24,897 nucleotides of DNA from the NCBI GenBank assembly GCA_021464525.1, contig JADRCO010000895.1:1-24897 (forward strand), read 5' to 3'. The position numbers and the translations under genes are program-made. Below are positions 19,813 through 24,897 of this stretch, piece by piece. The stretch comes from Rhizophagus sp. LPA8_4_AMF (taxonomy: Eukaryota > Glomeromycota > Glomeromycetes > Glomerales > Glomeraceae). Positions within the stretch are counted from its first letter, which is position 1; the number at the start of each line of letters is the position of its first letter. The notes below the pieces were generated by a model. The model was not told where the DNA came from. It ran no database searches and saw only the letters and a list, made by a program, of their open reading frames with translations.

Positions 19813-22800
19813 AGATAAGGCCTAACCTCAAAATCGAAGTCTTATATGTTGATCAAACCGGATTTTAACACAAGACTTTACTAGATTTGGAGATCGCCAT
19901 ATTTTATTGCGTCATATTTTTTTGCCATAATAACATACGTCACTCTCGTTACCAAATACAACGGTGAATTATACGTTCTTTTTTCGACGAAATTTAAACT
20001 CCAATAAGATGTTTAATAAGTGATGAATTATGTTAATTTTTTTTATCCTCAATAAAAATCTTTAGAGATATAAAATCGTACAATATAAATATGTACAGTA
20101 TATATATATCTATCAATCTTTTTCTTGTAAATTGTACTGTATACGAGAAATATTAACTGTAACAAAATAGAAGGCAGGTACTATTATGATAATTTATATA
20201 AGAACGAAGTCTATTTCTATATCACAATTGATTCCGCAAAAAATGAAAAAAAATTTTTTTATTTGAAAATTACGATTCATAATACATTCATGTATAATAG
20301 CGTCTATTTTTTAATTAATCGCTAAATTAAGAATTATAAAGCTTAATTGGATATCTATCTAATTGAATCTTAATTATTAAGTTCATTTCTTATGAAAAAG
20401 AAAAATTGCCGATTATATTGGTTGTGTCCAGAATGAGAAATTCTATTATTAGACTCTTTTTATTAAACCTTTTTAATATCATAACATCAAAGAACATTAG
20501 TTATCAGAAATAATCTGTTGAAAGCAATTTATCTTTACAAATAATTAGTTCACCATCAATTTAGAATTCGGATTCTAAAATAAGGAGCACTTTCCTTTGA
20601 ACGTGGTTAATATTCAAGATAATAAAAATACATTTAGAGAGGGTACGAGGACGAACCACGAATTAAGATCTGTTAGAATCAGAATTTGAGTCAAAGATAC
20701 ATTATTACGTATGTCAAATTTCATTAATTCGGAACTTAAATATTTTAAATAAAAACAAAGATATATATGACTCAATGATACAGTATCTTTCTCAGCTTGC
20801 GCCGATAATCATGTGATTCCGATTCTAATGCTCGACGTCGTCTCGTCTTTACGTAGAATACCGATAATTTTCAAGGTGAAATTCGAATGATTATTCGTCT
20901 TATTACTGTCTTATTTATTTTTGCCATATGTAAATTGGTGCGATGATTAATTACAAACTTACATTAATATTTCCTTAGCGTTAAAAAAATCATTTATACT
21001 CTTAGTGAGTGTAATTACGAGAAATTACATACGTATATACCATATTAATTACCGTAAACCCAAAATTTGAGCGCTAGCAATTACCAATGCGTTACTAACA
21101 AATTTCAATCGAAGTTAAATATTTTTCTGCTAAAATTAGAAGACTATTATTAGAAATGTTTTACTACAAAAATTTGGATTTGATATTATACAGGAAAGTC
21201 AAGTAATTAGTTTACTGTCGTTTTAAAATTTGTTACAAATGTAATTGGCAATTTTGACGTCGAACTGTACCAGCCAACTTTAATAATAAGTTAATAAAAA
21301 AAAGAACGAATGAAAGACACAATATTTGCTTTTTTTTTTCCTTACCAATTGTACATTCGTAAGTAAATTTTAAAATATCTAATTAATTTTATTTAAAATC
21401 ACTTTAAGGATCATAAATGTAATACATTTATTGAATCCTTACTAAGATTCATTTTTATCATTTTGTTTATTTTCTTGTAAAATTAATGATTATTTATGAA
21501 GGTTTCCATCACGAAAATATTATTAAATTATAAAAATCAAATAAATATAATTTATATTAAAAATCAATTGATCTTAATAATATTTTTTTTTTTTTACCAA
21601 CTAATTTTTTTGTCATAATTTATACTGTACAATGCATAACCTCTGAAAAATCTAGATTAATAGTAATTCTTCAGCAGGTATCGATCATATTTTAAACATT
21701 TCATAGCATTGTATGGCTGCTCAATGAATACAATGAACTCCAAGTATTACCTTTTACAGATAAGACCGGTTCGACTTCACATTACCATCATCATCCTATT
21801 AATAAAAATATTGCCACCAATATAAAATAGCTTTATACGAAAATTTTATATCATTATAAGGTTTTTTTTTGATTGCGAGCACTTGATTAATTCTACGTAC
21901 AATTTGTTAATATTTAGTCATTTTGCGACATGAATTTTTTTTTTCTTACCCATAAAACAGGTAACTTGTTACATGTTACAAGAAAACAAGAATTTCGTCC
22001 TCATTATGTATATTGTTTAAATAAAAATAATTTAATTATAATTAAACCTATAATAACACTATAGTATGCTTTTCAATTCGCACAAATCACTTAGAATAAT
22101 AACAGGAAACGTTTATCATGTGGTTTTTCACTACCTACATTATGCATTTGCGTTAATAAAATGATGCAATATTTATAAAATGCTAATAATTAATGAAATT
22201 ACAATATACAGTATATAAGCAATATACAAAATAATTAAGAGTTAACACAGCCTCTAAACCATAGCCATAACCATAGCCCCAAAATCAAATTAACATCAGG
22301 TTGCACAGCGGTTGATAATCACATGTATGAAGAAAAACAGATAACGAGGAAAGATAAAGATGAAGTAAAATTGAACGTCAAACATATACAAAAGAGTTAA
22401 AAGTCCATTGGGAACAATTTAGTAAGCCTTAATGAATATAGTTTTTTACATTTACATCTTAATCTTATTATTTTATTGTATTTAATATGACAATGGATAA
22501 AACTAAGCTTTTATTTATGTAGTCAACTTTATAAATTATGAAATTTAGTAATTTTAACGTTAACCCTATTTCAACTAAGTTGTGGTCAATCTTTGATTTT
22601 ACGGAAGTAATTTACTCGTTAAATAAATACTTTTCAAAAAGAATAATTTTGAGTGTATCTAAATGTAAGTATTACAAAATTAGATAATATAAAATTTCAC
22701 ATTAATAGTAATGCAACGTTAAATTTATATAATTGGTAGTGATATGTGTGATAAAATATTTTTTACTCTAACCAAACAGAATTCCCTTCTCGTAAAGTGA

Positions 22801-22937
22801 ATTATAAAAATATATCGACTTTTTCCTTTATTTAGAAATGTGAATAACATAATAAAATGTTTGAAATTTGGAATATAGAATTAATAAACTAATAAACACT
22901 AAGTTTATCATTTAGTATCAAGTAAATTATCAGCTTT
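19813..22937. other. 3.1-kb spacer between G and H, no gene seen
   Basis: Very AT-rich with stops in all frames; no open frame, RNA gene or inverted-repeat element could be supported. A weak echo of the shared upstream block (TTGATCAAACCGGATTTTAA, about 19849-19868) remains near G. Around 22320-22410 a short Lys/Glu-rich frame (YEEKQITRKDKDEVKLNV) could be a coding remnant but ends quickly. Exons of unrelated short-exon genes or non-coding RNA cannot be excluded by eye. Confidence 0.45.
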
Positions 22938-24183
22938 TCAAGCAGCGCAATTACCTTCTTCAATAAGCTCAATACACCACTAAATGGAAAGAAAAGAATT
23001 AATATTTGTACAAACCTCTATAAAATAAAATCAAATAATTACTTACTTCATCATTTCCTCCTAATCTTTCATTATGACAAAAAACTTCTTGAAATGTATC
23101 GTTTCCAATAGTAAATTGAATATCATGACTACGTAAAAATTCAACTGGACCATCATAAGTAAGACCATTATTATCCCACTGTTTCTTAATACTAAGATTA
23201 ATGGTATCATTTGATTTCAAATATCCTTGATGATTCTCTAATTTACTGTGTTTGAAGTTCCATCTATTTTCACTTCCATCAAAACTTACTAAAAAGTAAT
23301 AATAAATATAAATATTAATTATTTTGTTATCTCCCTATGAAATTTAAATTTCTATTACCTTCCGTATGGTTAGTTGATGGAGATTTGTGATAATGACCCA
23401 AATGATTGCTAATATTAATTCCAAGATACCATTCAACTTTGATGTGAAATAAAGTAAAAGAAGTAAAAGTATCAGCTAGATCTTCATTAAACCAAATTTT
23501 CCATAAAGAGTTAGGATTAAGGTCTGAGCATCCTGCAAAAATCTTTAAAATTTCATTAAAATCACTCAAAAACATTTTTTTGAAGCTATAAAATAAAAAT
23601 ATACCAGTTGTTTTTTGCTTCCAGTTGTATAATGTAAACCTTTAATTGAACTTAAATATTTTCCTGTTGCAACATGTTTTAAAGCTATGACAGAATCTTT
23701 TATAATTAAATTTGATTCTCCTACAATGATATCCTCAAATTCTTTAATTAATTCGTTAATTGAACTGACGTTCTTCATTTTCACATGAAATTCATTAGAA
23801 ATGTAATTAAATTTACTTATATGAACTGATTTAAAAAGATATTTCTTTTGTTCTTCAATATCATTAATTTCTCCATTATAACATAATTTACGAAAAGTTG
23901 AAACAAATTTTGAAGTATCACCATCTTTCCTTTCAGGAATATATTTTAATAATTGTAATTTTCTTTTGTTCGTATTCTTAAATACTGTAAAGGAAATATC
24001 TTCTTTAAGTGCATTACGTAATTTCTCAAAACTATTGATATCTGTTGGGAGTTTAATAGTAGGATCAACTAATGATATAGCGATGATTATATCTTTTGAG
24101 CTTGGCTTAATATTAAAGTATGTTTGAAGATCATTAATCCATTCATCTGGATGAATATTCCCATCATATTTTTGAAGTTCCAT
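22938..24183 (-). CDS. Gene H: divergent Gag-like + MIR domain protein, 348 aa
   Basis: Exons 24183-23605, 23542-23359, 23288-23047 and 22979-22938; introns of 62, 70 and 67 bp, phases 0, 1 and 0. The N-terminus is MELQKYDGNIHPDEWINDLQ; the Gag-like region keeps FTVFKNTNKRKLQLLKYIPER and FRKLCYNGEINDIEEQ but differs elsewhere. MIR motifs: VIALKHVATGKYLSSI, CSDLNPNSLWKI, YHKSPSTNHTE, GYLKSNDTINLSIKK, VEFLRSHDIQFTI, RLGGNDEWCIELI. The exon-2 loop is the shortest of the array (184-nt exon), and Phe-Asp replaces the Cys-Gly of SCGG or CCGG. The final exon is 42 nt and ends IEEGNCAA instead of IKRA/IRQA; a GAAG-GTAATT sequence there could alternatively be another donor site. Most divergent and probably oldest copy. 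Function unknown. Confidence 0.85.
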
Positions 24184-24376
24184 AATTATTTTTAAATTTT
24201 TACATCAAATGGTAACTAAAATTAATATAAAGTGCAACTTTAAATAAAAGGAAAAATGTAAAATTTTTTTTTTTCATTGGTTTCGGGAATTCGGGACATT
24301 TTATTTTTGGAAATCATGCTGAAAGATTTTGCCAAATTTAGAATAATTAAGCATTACGTATCTGTACATATTTGTG
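24184..24376. other. Upstream region of gene H
   Basis: AT-rich 5' flank without the conserved block found before A, C, D, E and F. A TATA-like TTTATATTAA lies on the minus strand about 40 bp before the ATG. Nothing else is recognised. Confidence 0.3.
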
Positions 24377-24625
24377 TAACTGTAACGGCTCATGACCGTA
24401 ACCAAAATCGGTCGGTCTTTCGACCAATCATTTTAAGCAAAATGATTATAGAATTAAAGCAGTTTATTTTTTTTTAAAACAAAAAAAATGGTTAAATTCG
24501 GATGATCATTTTTGGTTATGACCGGTCAAATTGTTAGTCAGGTTGTCAAAGGTTCTTAACCGGTTATGACCGATCAATGAACCGATAATTGGCTGTGACC
24601 GACCGTTGCAATCTCTAACTGTAAT
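24377..24625. repeat. GACCGG-rich repeat, possible MITE
   Basis: Repeated ATGACCG, GACCGGT, GGTCGGTC and CGGTTATGACCG words in both orientations, GC-richer than the surroundings. TAACTGTAA occurs at both edges (24378-24386 and about 24616-24624). Terminal inversion is only weak (AACGG near each end), so the element type is open. Confidence 0.45.
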
Positions 24626-24685
24626 AAAAAAAAAAGATAATGAGTAAATTAAGAAAAATGAACTTTTAAAAGAAGTTGTTAAAGT

Positions 24686-24897
24686 TATTTATTTATTTAT
24701 TTTATGTAAAAGGAGGAGGAGTACAAAAGAAATTACAACAATTAAAAAAAAGAGATAAAATTTCTATAAAAGACGCCTTCACCCAGCACTGCCGAGTCCT
24801 CACTTGATCAAAATCGGACCTGACAAGCATCCCGACCGATGAAAGTCAGCGCACACTAAGAACGAAAAACATAAAAAAAAGAACGTCTAACTCTAAG
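24686..24897 (-). mobile_element. Possible 3' end of a non-LTR retroelement, incomplete
   Basis: On the minus strand, a GC-richer segment (about 24870-24765, containing GTGAGGACTCGGCAGTGCTG) runs into T/A-rich DNA with TACTCCTCCTTTTACATAAA and then (TAAA)n at about 24706-24686. A simple-repeat tail of this kind is seen in some LINEs. The body would lie beyond the window, so this is tentative; it could instead be the 3' untranslated region of a host gene. Confidence 0.35.

Noticed and set aside
21764..21780. GGTTCGACTTC, resembling a tRNA B box
   Set aside because: The flanking bases cannot form a T-arm stem and no A box, anticodon arm or acceptor stem is visible nearby.
24277..24477. Plus-strand frame of 66 codons near the right edge
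   Set aside because: It lies partly in the GACCGG repeat and has no recognisable domain or context.
1..24897. CRISPR array, rRNA genes, bacterial operons
   Set aside because: No regular spacer-repeat array, no rRNA-like conserved blocks, and spliced genes point to a eukaryotic nucleus. The 11-bp GTAC array is too short in period to be CRISPR.

Overview
The window looks like part of the nuclear genome of an arbuscular mycorrhizal fungus (Glomeromycotina, most likely Rhizophagus irregularis or a close relative). The reasons are a very AT-rich composition, short introns of 62-86 bp with GT..AG borders, a tandem array of a MIR-domain family that I associate with that lineage, a decayed element-derived ORF of a type I recognise from it, and many short inverted-repeat elements between genes. 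The species call comes from sequence style and remembered family resemblance, not from a search.

The core is a one-directional tandem array of eight copies (called A-H here, left to right), all on the minus strand. Each intact copy has four exons: (1) about 580 nt encoding an N-terminal alpha-helical region with a retroviral/retrotransposon Gag-capsid-like pattern and the start of a MIR (beta-trefoil) domain; (2) a length-variable exon with a Tyr/Gln/Asn-rich loop in B, D, E and F; (3) a conserved 239-242 nt exon; (4) a tiny last exon, usually 30 nt, encoding WCIELI plus a few residues. B (3568-4966), E (13400-14676), F (15941-17237), G (18491-19779) and H (22938-24183) are intact and predict proteins of about 348-390 residues. 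D (8512-9897) has a single 1-bp frameshift. C (6051-7299) carries several frameshifts and stops. A (1946-2420) is a truncated exon-1 remnant.

The array seems to have grown in steps. A+B and C+D are two copies of one two-gene block, with paralogous intergenic DNA and even the same small hairpin element. E-F and F-G are separated by nearly identical 1.25-kb spacers, giving a period of about 2.55 kb. H is the most divergent copy and lies beyond a 3.1-kb spacer without recognisable genes.

The left edge (1-1940) is a decayed minus-strand coding region, probably of a mobile element (RRM-like ORF1 type), ending in a strict 11-bp-period GTAC array. The gap between D and E (9.9-13.4 kb) has collected transposons: a TA-flanked terminal-inverted-repeat element, a poly(A)-tailed retroinsertion nested inside it with a perfect 16-bp target duplication, a (CCCGA)6 repeat region, a 206-bp MITE with an 8-bp target duplication, and a 285-bp TCCGGA-rich foldback element with a 3-bp duplication. 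The last two can be dated relative to the array because paralogous spacers show the empty site. The right edge (24.3-24.9 kb) holds a GACCGG-rich repeat and what may be the 3' end of a non-LTR element with a (TAAA)n tail.

The most interesting system is the gene family itself: a Gag-like helical module fused to a MIR beta-trefoil, amplified in tandem, with a loop that changes length through short tandem repeats, and with visible gene birth and death.
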